DNA of 64,000 nt from Paenibacillus tyrphae (lineage in GTDB: Bacteria; Bacillota; Bacilli; Paenibacillales; NBRC-103111): positions 1 to 64,000 of the forward strand of contig NZ_BSDJ01000006.1 in the NCBI RefSeq assembly GCF_027925525.1. Reading direction: 5' to 3'. Of this stretch, positions 1 to 8,582 are shown one piece after another. The notes beneath the pieces are model-generated. The model was not told the origin of the DNA. It made no database searches and saw only the letters and a list, made by a program, of their open reading frames with translations. The position numbers were made by a program, and so were the translations under genes. Numbering within the stretch: the stretch's first letter is position 1; every line of letters begins with the position of its first letter.

Positions 1-167
1 CTTCGTTACTTTATTCAAAAGTTTCAGCATGAATAAGATCCTGCGAATGAGCGAGATAGAACGAGAAAACAGCATCATACTGAGGGAGGCGGACGTAAAC
101 TCTTACGGGATACACCCCACCTCTATTTGTCAATGATTTTCTAATCCTAGGGCTTCTCAAAACTCTA

Positions 168-195
168 GGGACCTGGCTTAGGCCCGGTCCTTTTT
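168..195 (+). terminator. Rho-independent terminator of an upstream gene outside the window
   Basis: A short GC-rich hairpin (GGGACC paired with GGTCC, inner GGC/GCC) is followed by TTTTT. Nothing in bases 1-298 reads as a convincing gene, so this probably ends a transcript entering from the left. Confidence 0.55.
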
Positions 196-298
196 CCCGT
201 TTCCGGATAGCCTCCGCAATCGTTATTTTTAGGGAGGAGGATGTGATAAACTAGTTGCTGACGGCACTACATCTATACAATACAAATGAGGGAATCGA

Positions 299-877
299 AT
301 GAAGCAACCGCTTATCATAGGGATCGCAGGCGGCGCAGGGAGCGGCAAAACGACGCTCAGTCGTTACTTGGAGGAGCGGGCGCAGCCCTTCCATGTCCGG
401 GTCATAGCGATGGACCGCTATTACAAGAAGGAACGGCCACAAGCGGTGGCGCCTTTTCATGGGAAGCCGTTTGAGGATTTCAACCAGCCTGACGCCCTCG
501 ATATGGATCGGATCATGGAGGACGTACGAAACGAAATCGCCGGCGGACAAGCACAGCTTCTGATCATTGAAGGGTTCTTGTTGTTTCACTTCACGGAGAT
601 GTTGGACATGGCAGACCTCAAAATCTATGTCGATTGCCCGCCGGAAGAGCGGATGCTGAGAAGAATCCCCTCGTTTGCGAAATGGGGCATTGCGGAAGAA
701 GATGTTTCGGCGTACGCCAGCTTTGTTGCCTACCGCCATGCGCAGTATGTCGAACCGACAAAATGGCATGCGGATATGGTGGTCAACGGGTTATGCACCC
801 ACAAGGGAGGCGAAGTTGTATTCGAATGGATACGGACCCGATTAAGCAGGCAGGAAGAGAACAGAGACAGGGGATGA
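299..877 (+). CDS. Uridine kinase-like P-loop nucleoside kinase
   Basis: A 192-residue P-loop kinase of the uridine kinase/phosphoribulokinase type. The Walker A motif GGAGSGKTT lies at about residues 10-18. The following MDRYYKK and FNQPDALDMDR stretches match the substrate-binding segments of uridine kinases, and ERMLRRI near residue 115 resembles the lid. Family members phosphorylate uridine or cytidine with a nucleotide donor. It is somewhat shorter than Udk (about 210 residues) and lacks a typical C-terminal part, so it is more likely a uridine kinase-like protein than the housekeeping enzyme. The start ATG has GAGGG a few bases upstream. Its stop overlaps the next start as ATGA (874-877), so the two are translationally coupled. 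Confidence 0.75.
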   Translation: MKQPLIIGIAGGAGSGKTTLSRYLEERAQPFHVRVIAMDRYYKKERPQAVAPFHGKPFEDFNQPDALDMDRIMEDVRNEIAGGQAQLLIIEGFLLFHFTEMLDMADLKIYVDCPPEERMLRRIPSFAKWGIAEEDVSAYASFVAYRHAQYVEPTKWHADMVVNGLCTHKGGEVVFEWIRTRLSRQEENRDRG

Positions 878-1314
878 GTGAAATGGACTTGCTTTACCGC
901 AGAGCCGTGCCGCAGGATAGCCTGGAGATTGCCCGGTTATCCGGTCAATTGGGCTATCCCGCTAACGCGGAGCAAATCGAAGCAAGGTTGGCTCCGATTT
1001 TGAGTGCGGACGATCATGTCGTGATCGTGGCAAAAACGCAGAGCAAGCTCGTCGGCTGGATTCATGCGCATGGGAGATTGCTGGTCGAATCTCCGCCCTA
1101 CGCTGAAATCGGAGGGCTGGTCGTGGATCAGGAGTTCAGAGGCAAGCGAATCGGCAAGCAGTTGGTACGGCATTGCGAGGAATGGGCAAGAACGAAGGGC
1201 TATCACGAGCTTCGCGTCCGGGTCAACGTCACCCGAGTGGAAGCCCACCAATTCTACAAGCACGCAGGATTCGAAAATACGAAGACGCAGCAAGTGTTCC
1301 GAAAAGAGCTGTAG
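874..1314 (+). CDS. GNAT family N-acetyltransferase
   Basis: A 146-residue single-domain GNAT enzyme, expected to transfer acetyl from acetyl-CoA to an amine; the substrate cannot be told. The acetyl-CoA binding signature is the V-x-x-x-x-R-G-K-R-I-G stretch near residues 85-97 (VVDQEFRGKRIGKQLV), and the C-terminal HQFYKHAGF is the usual beta5-alpha4 end of the fold. I chose ATG 874, coupled by ATGA to the kinase-like gene and close to a GGGG-rich site, over longer in-frame starts that would run through the upstream gene. The next gene starts 2 bases after its stop, so this is the middle gene of a three-gene operon. Confidence 0.8.
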   Translation: MSEMDLLYRRAVPQDSLEIARLSGQLGYPANAEQIEARLAPILSADDHVVIVAKTQSKLVGWIHAHGRLLVESPPYAEIGGLVVDQEFRGKRIGKQLVRHCEEWARTKGYHELRVRVNVTRVEAHQFYKHAGFENTKTQQVFRKEL

Positions 1315-1315
1315 C

Positions 1316-1720
1316 ATGAAGAAAACAATAGCAATCGCCGCAGTCATGTTGCTTGCCGCAGCCGTCATTTACGGCGTAATCCGGCTCGAAATCGGGGGCC
1401 CGGAGCAGCAGCTCGCCCGCGCCATTGAGAAAGAAGCGTCCAAAGCCCGGGAAGCGGGCAAGGCCGTTTATTTGAAGGAACACACCGACTTCGCTTGGGA
1501 CAAGGCGTACGTCTTTGGGCCTTACACCGCTCCGCAAACCATCAATGCCGCTGTGGGCTATCATTGGACCGATCAATATTTGTCCAATGACGATGCCAAC
1601 ACAATCATCGTTTTTTGCAACGAAGGCAAAGTGGTCCGGCATATCGTCTACTCGGGCCCGATGAGCAATAATTTATACGACAGGCCGTTGAGTCCGGAAG
1701 AAGCGGTGATTTGGCCGTAG
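1316..1720 (+). CDS. Small membrane-anchored exported protein, function unknown
   Basis: A 134-residue protein with an N-terminal hydrophobic segment (about residues 4-22, after MKKT) that is either an uncleaved signal anchor or a signal peptide. There is no lipobox. The rest is soluble and probably outside the membrane, with an aromatic-rich central part and one cysteine near residue 103. I recognise no family. It begins 2 bases after the acetyltransferase stop and so is probably cotranscribed with it. The start at 1316 is supported by the good export signal it creates; a longer in-frame reading would run antisense-like through the acetyltransferase. Confidence 0.6.
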   Translation: MKKTIAIAAVMLLAAAVIYGVIRLEIGGPEQQLARAIEKEASKAREAGKAVYLKEHTDFAWDKAYVFGPYTAPQTINAAVGYHWTDQYLSNDDANTIIVFCNEGKVVRHIVYSGPMSNNLYDRPLSPEEAVIWP

Positions 1721-1751
1721 GACGTGTAGTTTCAGACGGTGCAGCCTGGGC

Positions 1752-1781
1752 GCCGGCAGATTTAACCGATGGATCTGCCGG
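1752..1781 (+). terminator. Perfect 10-bp hairpin after the three-gene operon
   Basis: GCCGGCAGAT (1752-1761) and ATCTGCCGGC (1772-1781) are perfect inverted copies with a 10-base loop. No T run follows, so this is an atypical terminator or an RNA-stabilising hairpin, lying between the operon and the next promoter. Confidence 0.45.
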
Positions 1782-1794
1782 CGGGATACCGGAG

Positions 1795-1823
1795 TTGACA
1801 CCCGTCTATCTTAGGGGTACGAT
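1795..1823 (+). promoter_or_regulatory. SigA-type promoter for the E2-like gene
   Basis: TTGACA (1795-1800), 17-base spacer, TACGAT (1818-1823). The -35 is a perfect match and the spacing is optimal. It lies about 100 bases before the GTG start of the acyltransferase gene, leaving a long 5' leader. Confidence 0.65.
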
Positions 1824-1925
1824 TGGAATAGAATTAGTACCTGATCCTATGATTACATACTAACTTTTCGTGGCAACTGCGTTAGGAGAGGGTGAGATTA
1901 AAAAAAGATTGGAGGAAACATCATC

Positions 1926-2681
1926 GTGAGCCAGTCCAATGTTATGGAAATGACCGTGCCTCAGCGGCAGGAGGAGCTTGCCGATACTGATTGTGCCATC
2001 GACGTGACGCCTGTCCGAAGGACGATTGCCGAACGCACGCTGCGGAGCGTGACGGAGATTCCACATGCCCTGACGGTTGTGGAAGCGGACGTAACGAATC
2101 TGGTCCTGCTGCGCAGCAAGCTCAAAGACGACTTTTTGCGGCAGGAGGGCGTCAACTTGACGTACTTCGCCTTTTTTATCCAAGCGGTCGTCCGGGCGAT
2201 CAAGGACTATCCGATCATGAATTCGATATGGGCGGACGACAAAATTATCGTGAAGCGGGACATCCATCTCTCGCTTCTGGTCGGGACGGAAGACTCGGTG
2301 CTGGCCCCGGTCATCCGGAGTGCCGATCTCCGAAATATCGCCGGACTGGCGCTGGAAATCGACAGGCTGGCTCAATTGACGCGTACGGGCAAGCTAACGC
2401 CAAGCGACATGCAGGGAGGCACATTCACAGTCAATAATACGGGGGCGTTCGGCTCGATCTCGTCTTACCCGACCGTCAACTACCCGCAGGCCGCGATTTT
2501 AACGTTCGAATCGATCGTCAAAAAGCCGGTTGTCGTGGACGACCGAATCGCCGTGCGTTCGATGGTTCGTTTGTGCCTGGCATTGGACCATCGCATCTTG
2601 GACGGGGTGATTTGCGGGCGCTTTTTGCAGCGGGTCAAGGAAAATCTGGAGGCGTACGGCCCGGAGGGCTCCTTGGATTGA
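1926..2681 (+). CDS. Orphan 2-oxo acid dehydrogenase E2-type acyltransferase catalytic domain
   Basis: A 251-residue protein that is almost only the catalytic domain of dihydrolipoamide acyltransferases. The active-site signature DHRILDG carries the catalytic His (about residue 222) and Asp, and the FTVNNTGAFGS segment is typical of the family. Full-length E2 proteins (about 400 or more residues) begin with lipoyl and E1/E3-binding domains, and both are absent; only about 25 unremarkable residues precede the catalytic fold. No E1 or E3 gene is nearby. It may be an accessory subunit of a distant complex, or an acyltransferase with a different acyl carrier. The start is GTG 1926, preceded by TTGGAGGAAAC; it has its own promoter and stands alone. 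Confidence 0.8.
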   Translation: MSQSNVMEMTVPQRQEELADTDCAIDVTPVRRTIAERTLRSVTEIPHALTVVEADVTNLVLLRSKLKDDFLRQEGVNLTYFAFFIQAVVRAIKDYPIMNSIWADDKIIVKRDIHLSLLVGTEDSVLAPVIRSADLRNIAGLALEIDRLAQLTRTGKLTPSDMQGGTFTVNNTGAFGSISSYPTVNYPQAAILTFESIVKKPVVVDDRIAVRSMVRLCLALDHRILDGVICGRFLQRVKENLEAYGPEGSLD

Positions 2682-2703
2682 ACCTTAAGAACGATGATAA
2701 ACG

Positions 2704-2746
2704 GCGCTCCTAAGCTAATGAAGTATTGGCTTGGGGGCGCTTATTC
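2704..2746 (+). terminator. Probable terminator after the E2-like gene
   Basis: A hairpin pairs GCGCTCC/TAAGC with GCTTG/GGGGCGC across a loop around 2717-2727, followed by TTATTC. The U tract is weak but the position, just after the stop codon, fits. Confidence 0.45.
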
Positions 2747-2886
2747 AAATTGTTTGAATAGCGAGGGGCATTACGGGAGTGCTGCGGCAAATTTCACTTT
2801 ACATTAAGATTGTATAGGATTCAGGTTAAGTTTACCCGTTTATATTGTTGTTGTAGGGAAAAGACAACAAAAAGGAAGTGATTCTT

Positions 2887-4887
2887 ATGAATCGAATGGG
2901 TAAATATGGAAGCAAACTGGCTGTCGCTGCCCTGGCCGTTGCAGTATTGGCCGGGAGCGGCCCGGTGCCAGGCGTATCGGCGGAATCCGGTCCGGCAGGA
3001 CCTCAGGCACCGGAGGAAGTCGAGCGATTTGTCGATGCGTTTTTTAACCAGCCGGATATTCAGAAACAGATGGCCGGTGCCGCGGTGGCCGTGGTGAAGG
3101 ACGACCGGGTACTGTTAAACAAAGGCTACGGCTACGCCAATGTGGAGCAGAAACTGCCGGTCGACCCGGACCGAACCCTATTTCGCGTCGCCTCGGTTTC
3201 CAAGGTGATTACAGCTACAGGCGTCATGCAATTGGCCGAGCAAGGGAAGCTCGATTTGAACGCCGATGTGTCGAAATATTTGGGGGAGGTTCGCATCGGG
3301 AATCGGACGGATGTACCGTTGACCATGCGGCATTTATTGATGAATGCGACCGGATTTGAGTATGGGGATTTGTCCGATTCTACAACGACCGACTTGTCCA
3401 AGGAAGTTTCCTTAAAACAATATCTTCTCAACAATTCGCCCACGATTATACGCCAGCCAGGACAATTTTATCGCTATGACAACCTGGGATTTACGATTCA
3501 AGGGTATGTGATCGAACAGGTTGCGGGCCAGCCGTTCGGCGATTACGTTCAGAAACATATTTTTCAGCCGCTGGGCATGACAAACAGCGATTTTCGGCTA
3601 AATTCGGAAAATTTAAAGCGGCTCGCCGTACCCTATAACCAGCTCGGTGATAACATCCCTACACTTGCGACGGTCCCGACAGAGTTTCCGGGAGGCGGAA
3701 TGCTCTCAACCGGCTCGGACATGGCTCGGTTTATGATGGCACATTTGAACGGGGGGAAGATCGGGAGCACGGCGATTCTGAGTGAAGCAACGACTCGCGA
3801 CATGCACAAGCCTCAGCTTGCCATCCATCCGAAGCTGCCGAATATGGCCTACGGCTTCGAATATTCCAATCGGCAAGATGCCAACGGGCAGTATGTGGTT
3901 GAGAAGTCCGGAGATGTAGACGGATACCATACGGGGATGTGGTTGATTCCCGATCAGAAGGTCGGCGTTTTCATTACCGTCAATAAGGATTTTGAGCTCC
4001 GGAAGCCTTTTTTCAAAGCCTTCATGAATCATTATTACCCGGCTGCGGGCAAGCAAGCCGATGCTCATGGGCCGCTCTCCTCGTCGCTAACTGAGTTTGC
4101 AGGCACATACAGCGATTTGCGAAACCGGATGTGGACATCGCGCATTCGCGCGGAAGACGGCAAGCTTATCGTGCAAGACCCGCTTGGCGAGCATGTGCTG
4201 CATGAAATCGAGCCGCTTCTGTTTCAGGACGATCAGGGTGTCAAAGCGGCGTTCAAACGGAATGAAAAAGGCGAGGTACAGGCGTTTTATTACGATCTGA
4301 AGCTCGACAGCTGGTCCGAAAAATTGCCGCAGCCGCGCCCCTATGACGATGTTGCTCCCCAGCATCCGTATGCAGCCTACATCGGCCATATGCGCCAGCT
4401 TGATGTCATCGGGGAGGCAAGCGGCGACAACCTTTTCCGGCCTGAGCAGCCCATTACGCGGGAACAGTTTATCGGCTGGATCATCCGGTGGTCGGGTCTC
4501 GCCCCGTCGAAGCAAAAGCCGGTGTTCGCCGATGTCGCGGACAGTCCGTATGCCCAGCATATCCAGGCCGCGCAAGAGCTTGGCTTGATCCAGGGATCAG
4601 TCGGTGACCGGTTCTTCCCGCAGCAGCCATTGACACGACAGGAAGCGGCGACCATTGTATGGCGCATGGCCTTCAATCATCTGCGTGCTACCCCTAAAGA
4701 AGCCAAGATTGCAGGCCATACGGATTCATGGGCGGTGGAAGGTGTCCGCTTCGCTGTGGCGAAAGTATTATATGGACCCGAAGTTAGCGAGGACCAAAAC
4801 GGAGCGGTCGACTACAGATCGACACAGCCGATGCTGAGACAAGAAGCCGCAGTGCTATTGTCCCGGTTCGCCGATCATTTATTCTAG
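2887..4887 (+). CDS. Secreted serine beta-lactamase/esterase-type hydrolase with C-terminal SLH domains
   Basis: A 666-residue surface enzyme. After a signal peptide (about 1-32, ending VSA-ES) comes a class C beta-lactamase/DD-peptidase fold with all three motifs: SVSK (S103, K106), YDN (Y197, N199) and HTG (348-350). Such domains act as D-aminopeptidases, esterases or penicillin-binding enzymes more often than as true beta-lactamases. A linker domain (about 390-480) precedes roughly three S-layer-homology repeats (about 485-660; for example LGLIQGSVGDRFFPQQPLTRQEA), which bind pyruvylated secondary cell-wall polymer. I prefer ATG 2887 to GTG 2878 because AAAGGAAG lies just before it. The response regulator and kinase downstream may respond to the same envelope signal. 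Substrate is not determinable. Confidence 0.82.
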   Translation: MNRMGKYGSKLAVAALAVAVLAGSGPVPGVSAESGPAGPQAPEEVERFVDAFFNQPDIQKQMAGAAVAVVKDDRVLLNKGYGYANVEQKLPVDPDRTLFRVASVSKVITATGVMQLAEQGKLDLNADVSKYLGEVRIGNRTDVPLTMRHLLMNATGFEYGDLSDSTTTDLSKEVSLKQYLLNNSPTIIRQPGQFYRYDNLGFTIQGYVIEQVAGQPFGDYVQKHIFQPLGMTNSDFRLNSENLKRLAVPYNQLGDNIPTLATVPTEFPGGGMLSTGSDMARFMMAHLNGGKIGSTAILSEATTRDMHKPQLAIHPKLPNMAYGFEYSNRQDANGQYVVEKSGDVDGYHTGMWLIPDQKVGVFITVNKDFELRKPFFKAFMNHYYPAAGKQADAHGPLSSSLTEFAGTYSDLRNRMWTSRIRAEDGKLIVQDPLGEHVLHEIEPLLFQDDQGVKAAFKRNEKGEVQAFYYDLKLDSWSEKLPQPRPYDDVAPQHPYAAYIGHMRQLDVIGEASGDNLFRPEQPITREQFIGWIIRWSGLAPSKQKPVFADVADSPYAQHIQAAQELGLIQGSVGDRFFPQQPLTRQEAATIVWRMAFNHLRATPKEAKIAGHTDSWAVEGVRFAVAKVLYGPEVSEDQNGAVDYRSTQPMLRQEAAVLLSRFADHLF

Positions 4888-4967
4888 CCAGCGATAGCTC
4901 TTTTCCCTCATCAGCGGATAGCTGATGGATAAGGATACGGGTATAAGACAATAGAGGTGAAGAGCCA

Positions 4968-5660
4968 ATCAAAACGATATTGATCATCGACGATGAAGCG
5001 GAAATTGTCGAATTGCTCGCCGTTTATTTAAACCATGCCGGTTACGGCACAATGACGGCGGGCAACGGCGATGAAGCGCTGACGATCCTGCAGCGCGAGC
5101 AGATTGACTTGATCATCGCAGATATTATGATGCCACGGATGGATGGATGGGAGCTGCTTAAGAAAGTGCGGCAAAGCTCCCCGATTCCATTTCTTTTTCT
5201 CTCGGCCAAGTCGGACGATATGGACAAAATATTCGGATTGCAGCTAGGGGCGGACGATTACGTGGGCAAGCCCTTTAACCCGCTTGAAGTCGTAAGCCGG
5301 GTGCAGGCGCTGTTCAGACGCCTGGATGCCTTTACCAAGCCGGACAAGCCCGCTCCTGCCATCATCGAAATCGGTGACGTCAAACTGGATTTGGAGAGCT
5401 GCAAGCTCTATAAAACCGGTATAAACAAGGAAGTCACATCCTACGAGTTCAAAATTATCGCTTTGTTGATGAGCCAAGCCGGCAGGGTATTCACGAAAGC
5501 GCAGATTTACGAGCAGGTCTGGGGCGAAGAGTATATGGGGGACGAAAATTTGATTATGGTCTATATCAGCAAGCTCCGCGAGAAGATCGAGCATAACCCA
5601 AGAAAGTCTGACTACCTGGTTACGATTAGGGGGTTAGGCTACCGTTTTGAGAAGAAATAA
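4968..5660 (+). CDS. OmpR/PhoB-family response regulator, apparently starting at ATC
   Basis: A DNA-binding response regulator of about 230 residues: receiver domain (acidic pair in LIIDDE, phosphorylated Asp in DIMMPRMDG, switch Thr/Ser in FLSAKS, Lys in GKPF) and a C-terminal winged helix (about 130-225). The start is odd. No ATG or GTG exists in frame before TTG 4980, and starting there would cut off strand 1 of the receiver (KTIL). GAGGTG (4954-4959) sits 8 bases before an in-frame ATC (4968), which gives a normal N-terminus reading x-K-T-I-L-I-I-D-D-E. So either ATC is used, or a G-to-C change or sequence error hit an ATG. The histidine kinase gene overlaps its end by 14 bases. Confidence 0.85.
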   Translation: MKTILIIDDEAEIVELLAVYLNHAGYGTMTAGNGDEALTILQREQIDLIIADIMMPRMDGWELLKKVRQSSPIPFLFLSAKSDDMDKIFGLQLGADDYVGKPFNPLEVVSRVQALFRRLDAFTKPDKPAPAIIEIGDVKLDLESCKLYKTGINKEVTSYEFKIIALLMSQAGRVFTKAQIYEQVWGEEYMGDENLIMVYISKLREKIEHNPRKSDYLVTIRGLGYRFEKK

Positions 5661-7032
5661 TAGCATTCGCGGCCCAAGACCGCTGAAGAAGTTGTTTGTC
5701 CGCAACTATATCGTCATTAGCGGCCTTTTGTTGGGCGCGATTGCCGTAGCGCTTGTGAGCACCGATATTCTGATGAACCGGGTAGTAGACAGGACGGGCG
5801 ATTTGCCTCGGATTGCGGGGGAAGATATTTATCGGTATCCCTTCGAAAATATCGACGGGAAGCTGCTGGATCGGTACGGCGGCTGGTTTGAGGTGATCGA
5901 CGAGGCGGGAGAGGTGATCTATGTCCGGGGAAATAAGGAAGACGATATCGTCCGTTACCGGGATGGACTGCTCTATGTCAAAATGGATATGCAGCGGAAC
6001 GATGATTCGATCTATTATCACGCTTATTCGGTAAAGGGGCCGAATCAAGAGCCGTATATCCTGCTTTGGAAAATACCTATGCGGCTGGATAAAGTCTCTG
6101 CGGCCATAGCCATTTTTGCGGCATGTTTTGCGCTTGGCTTGCTTATCGTCGTGTATTTGTACGCTAAATACTCGGTTAAGCAAGTAGAGAAGCCGATCCG
6201 GCAAATTGTAGAAGGCATCAAAGAAATGGAGCGGCTGAATTATACGAAGCGGCTGACGTTTACGGCCGAGCAGGAGTTCGACGAAATCCGCGAGGCTTTC
6301 AACGGGTTGGCCGAGCGGCTGCAGCGGACCTCTGCCGAGAAGGAAGCGGCCGAGACCAGCCGCAAAAACATGCTCTTGCATTTATCGCATGATTTGAAGA
6401 CGCCTATGACTTCGATTTACGGCTATTCCCAGTTGCTGCTGGACGATCCGTCGCTGGAGGAAAGCAGGAGGCGCAAATATATCCAATACATTCACGACAA
6501 ATCTTCCTATACGTCCAATTTGATTAAGGACTTGTTCGAATTGGCAAAATTGGAAGATTCCAATCAAATGCTGAAAAGAGAAAAAGTAAACGTCACCAAA
6601 TGGTTTCAGCAGATTGTGGCGGAATGTTATTCCGAAATCGAGGACAAAGGGTTCGGACTGGATGTGCAGATTCCGGAAGAGCCGCTGCCGGTGATGCTGG
6701 ACCATGTGCATATGAAACGCGTTATCATGAATCTGATCGGAAATGCGCTCAAGTTCAATGCAGCGGGAACGGTGCTGTACGCGTCTTGCGAAAGCAAGGA
6801 CGGCCGGGCTGTGCTGCGGCTTGGAGATGACGGAATTGGCGTACAGGAGCCGATCAGGGAGCACATCTTCGAGGAATTTACACGCGGAGCCGGGGCGGTG
6901 AAAGACAGTACCGGTTTGGGCCTCGCCATCTGCCAAAAAATCGTTACGCTGCACCAAGGCACGATTGAACTGGAAGCGGACCGTCGGTATTCCACGATGT
7001 TTCGGATCAGCTTGCCGCGTGCGGATGCATAA
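5647..7032 (+). CDS. Sensor histidine kinase, partner of the OmpR regulator
   Basis: A 461-residue membrane kinase. Two membrane segments (about 19-41 and 150-172) flank an extracellular sensor of about 105 residues; HAMP follows (about 172-225). The HisKA box HLSHDLKTPMTS has its phosphoaccepting His near 248, and the ATPase domain has N box NLIGNALKFN, G1 DDGIGV and G2 GTGLGLAIC-type motifs. The layout resembles small two-component systems sensing cell-wall or antibiotic stress, but the signal is unknown. The best start is TTG 5647, inside the regulator gene, so translation is coupled. With the SLH hydrolase upstream, envelope sensing is a reasonable inference. Confidence 0.85.
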   Translation: MRRNNSIRGPRPLKKLFVRNYIVISGLLLGAIAVALVSTDILMNRVVDRTGDLPRIAGEDIYRYPFENIDGKLLDRYGGWFEVIDEAGEVIYVRGNKEDDIVRYRDGLLYVKMDMQRNDDSIYYHAYSVKGPNQEPYILLWKIPMRLDKVSAAIAIFAACFALGLLIVVYLYAKYSVKQVEKPIRQIVEGIKEMERLNYTKRLTFTAEQEFDEIREAFNGLAERLQRTSAEKEAAETSRKNMLLHLSHDLKTPMTSIYGYSQLLLDDPSLEESRRRKYIQYIHDKSSYTSNLIKDLFELAKLEDSNQMLKREKVNVTKWFQQIVAECYSEIEDKGFGLDVQIPEEPLPVMLDHVHMKRVIMNLIGNALKFNAAGTVLYASCESKDGRAVLRLGDDGIGVQEPIREHIFEEFTRGAGAVKDSTGLGLAICQKIVTLHQGTIELEADRRYSTMFRISLPRADA

Positions 7033-7034
7033 AA

Positions 7035-7083
7035 GGCAGCGGCACCTTCGGACGCGAAAATCACGTTCCGAACGGCCGCTGCC
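7035..7083. terminator. Long hairpin between convergent genes
   Basis: GGCAGCGGC (from 7035) pairs with GCCGCTGCC (to 7083), with an inner TTCGGA/TCCGAA pair. It lies between the kinase gene and the convergent ABC-F gene and could terminate both. The U tracts are poor, so this is moderate evidence. Confidence 0.5.
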
Positions 7084-7103
7084 TCTGTTCAGCTTGCGCC
7101 CAT

Positions 7104-8582
7104 TTAAAGTTTTACGATCTTGGTAGCGATATTTTTGCAAAATTCGCTGTCATGCTCCACAAAAAGAATGGTCGGCGAGTGCTCAAGCAGCAGTTCCTCG
7201 ATCTGCATACGGGAGATCACATCGATAAAATTCAGCGGCTCGTCCCAAATATGCAAATGAACCTTCTCGCAAAGACTTTTCGCCAGCAGCACCTTCTTCT
7301 TTTGGCCGCCGCTATAATCTGAAATATCCTTTTCAAACTGAGCTCTGGAGAAATCGAGCTTTCTTAGGATCGATTTAAACAGGCTTTCGTCAATTCCGGT
7401 GCTTCTAGCGTAGTCCGATAAATTTCCATGTAAATGCGAAGTATCCTGCGAAACATACGATATTTTCAGCTGGCTTCCCTTTCGGAACGTGCCGGTATAC
7501 GCGATATCCTCGTCGCAAATCAGCTTAATAATGCTTGATTTTCCGGAGCCGTTCGCACCCGAGAGCGCAATTCGTTCCCCTTGCTCAATCGTAAAGCTGA
7601 TATCGGTGCAAACCGTCTTCTCCCCATAATAAATGGAAACATGGTCCAGTTCGGCGAGCTGATTTTTATGAAAAGCCAGCTGGGTAATCTTTAAGCTCTC
7701 GGAGCTTTCGATATTTTTCAAGAGCTGCGACTTTTCCTCGATCGCGTTTTGCTGCCGGTGCTCCATGGATTTGGAGCGTTTCATCATTTTGGCAGCCTTG
7801 TGCCCGATGTACCCTTTGTCCACCTTGGAGCCGGAATTTCTTGTGCCGTTCTTCGTTTTTTCCACTTCATGTGACCAATTGCTCGTTCGTTTGGACGCTT
7901 CCGACAAACGTTTAATGTCTTTTTTCAGCTTTTCGTTCTCGCCAAGCTCAAATTGGTCTTGTCTCTGCTTATTTTCCCACCAATCGGAAAAATTGCCTTT
8001 TTGAATTTCGATGTCGGTTTTATTGATGGACAGAATATGGTCTACGCAGCGATCCAGGAACGACCTGTCGTGAGAGACGAGGATAAAGCCGCTTTTCGTA
8101 TTGAGATATTGACTGACCAGTTTTCGGGCGTTCATGTCCAGGTGATTGGTCGGCTCGTCAATCAACAGAAAGCTGTTTTCCTTCAGAAATAAGGCGGCCA
8201 GCAATACTTTGGTTTGCTCGCCATTGGACAACGAAGCAAAGGGACGGTATAGAACGTCCTCCGACACCTTGAGCAGCGAAAGCTCGCGCATCAATTCCCA
8301 GTGAAGGTAATCCGGGTAGATGTCGCCGATGATATCGATTGTGTTATGCTCCTTGTTCTCCACATGGAATGGAAAATATTCAAAGCTGACTTTGGCGGAA
8401 ATCGTTCCGCTGTATTCATACTTCCCAAGCAATAGGTTGAGGAAGGTGGTTTTGCCTCTGCCGTTTCTTCCCGTAAATCCGAGTTTCCAATCGGTATCGA
8501 TCTGAAAGCTTACGTCCTCGAATAAGTTATCGTAACTGCCGTCATAGGCGAACGTCAGATTTGTTACATTGATTAATGACAT
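7104..8582 (-). CDS. Lsa-like ABC-F ribosomal protection ATPase (antibiotic resistance)
   Basis: A 492-residue protein with two ABC domains and no membrane segment. Domain 1 has Walker A GRNGRGKTT, signature LSNGEQTK and Walker B LLIDEPTNHLD; domain 2 has GANGSGKSS, SGGQKKK and a non-standard Walker B region HIWDEPLNFID. A charged interdomain linker (about 190-290) is the arm that reaches the peptidyl-transferase centre. The N-terminus (INVTNLTFAYDGS, then FQIDTDWKLGFTGRNGRGKTT) strongly resembles Lsa-type proteins, which displace lincosamides, streptogramin A and pleuromutilins. Start at 8582 (MSLINV) follows ACAGGAGGAT; a longer reading has no ribosome site. Base composition is AT-richer than neighbours, which suggests acquisition. 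It is controlled by an attenuator leader. Confidence 0.88.
   Translation of the reverse strand: MSLINVTNLTFAYDGSYDNLFEDVSFQIDTDWKLGFTGRNGRGKTTFLNLLLGKYEYSGTISAKVSFEYFPFHVENKEHNTIDIIGDIYPDYLHWELMRELSLLKVSEDVLYRPFASLSNGEQTKVLLAALFLKENSFLLIDEPTNHLDMNARKLVSQYLNTKSGFILVSHDRSFLDRCVDHILSINKTDIEIQKGNFSDWWENKQRQDQFELGENEKLKKDIKRLSEASKRTSNWSHEVEKTKNGTRNSGSKVDKGYIGHKAAKMMKRSKSMEHRQQNAIEEKSQLLKNIESSESLKITQLAFHKNQLAELDHVSIYYGEKTVCTDISFTIEQGERIALSGANGSGKSSIIKLICDEDIAYTGTFRKGSQLKISYVSQDTSHLHGNLSDYARSTGIDESLFKSILRKLDFSRAQFEKDISDYSGGQKKKVLLAKSLCEKVHLHIWDEPLNFIDVISRMQIEELLLEHSPTILFVEHDSEFCKNIATKIVKL

Noticed and set aside
1..298. Gene or RNA in the first 300 bases
   Set aside because: Apart from the terminator at 168-195, I see no ORF with start signals and no tRNA-like fold.
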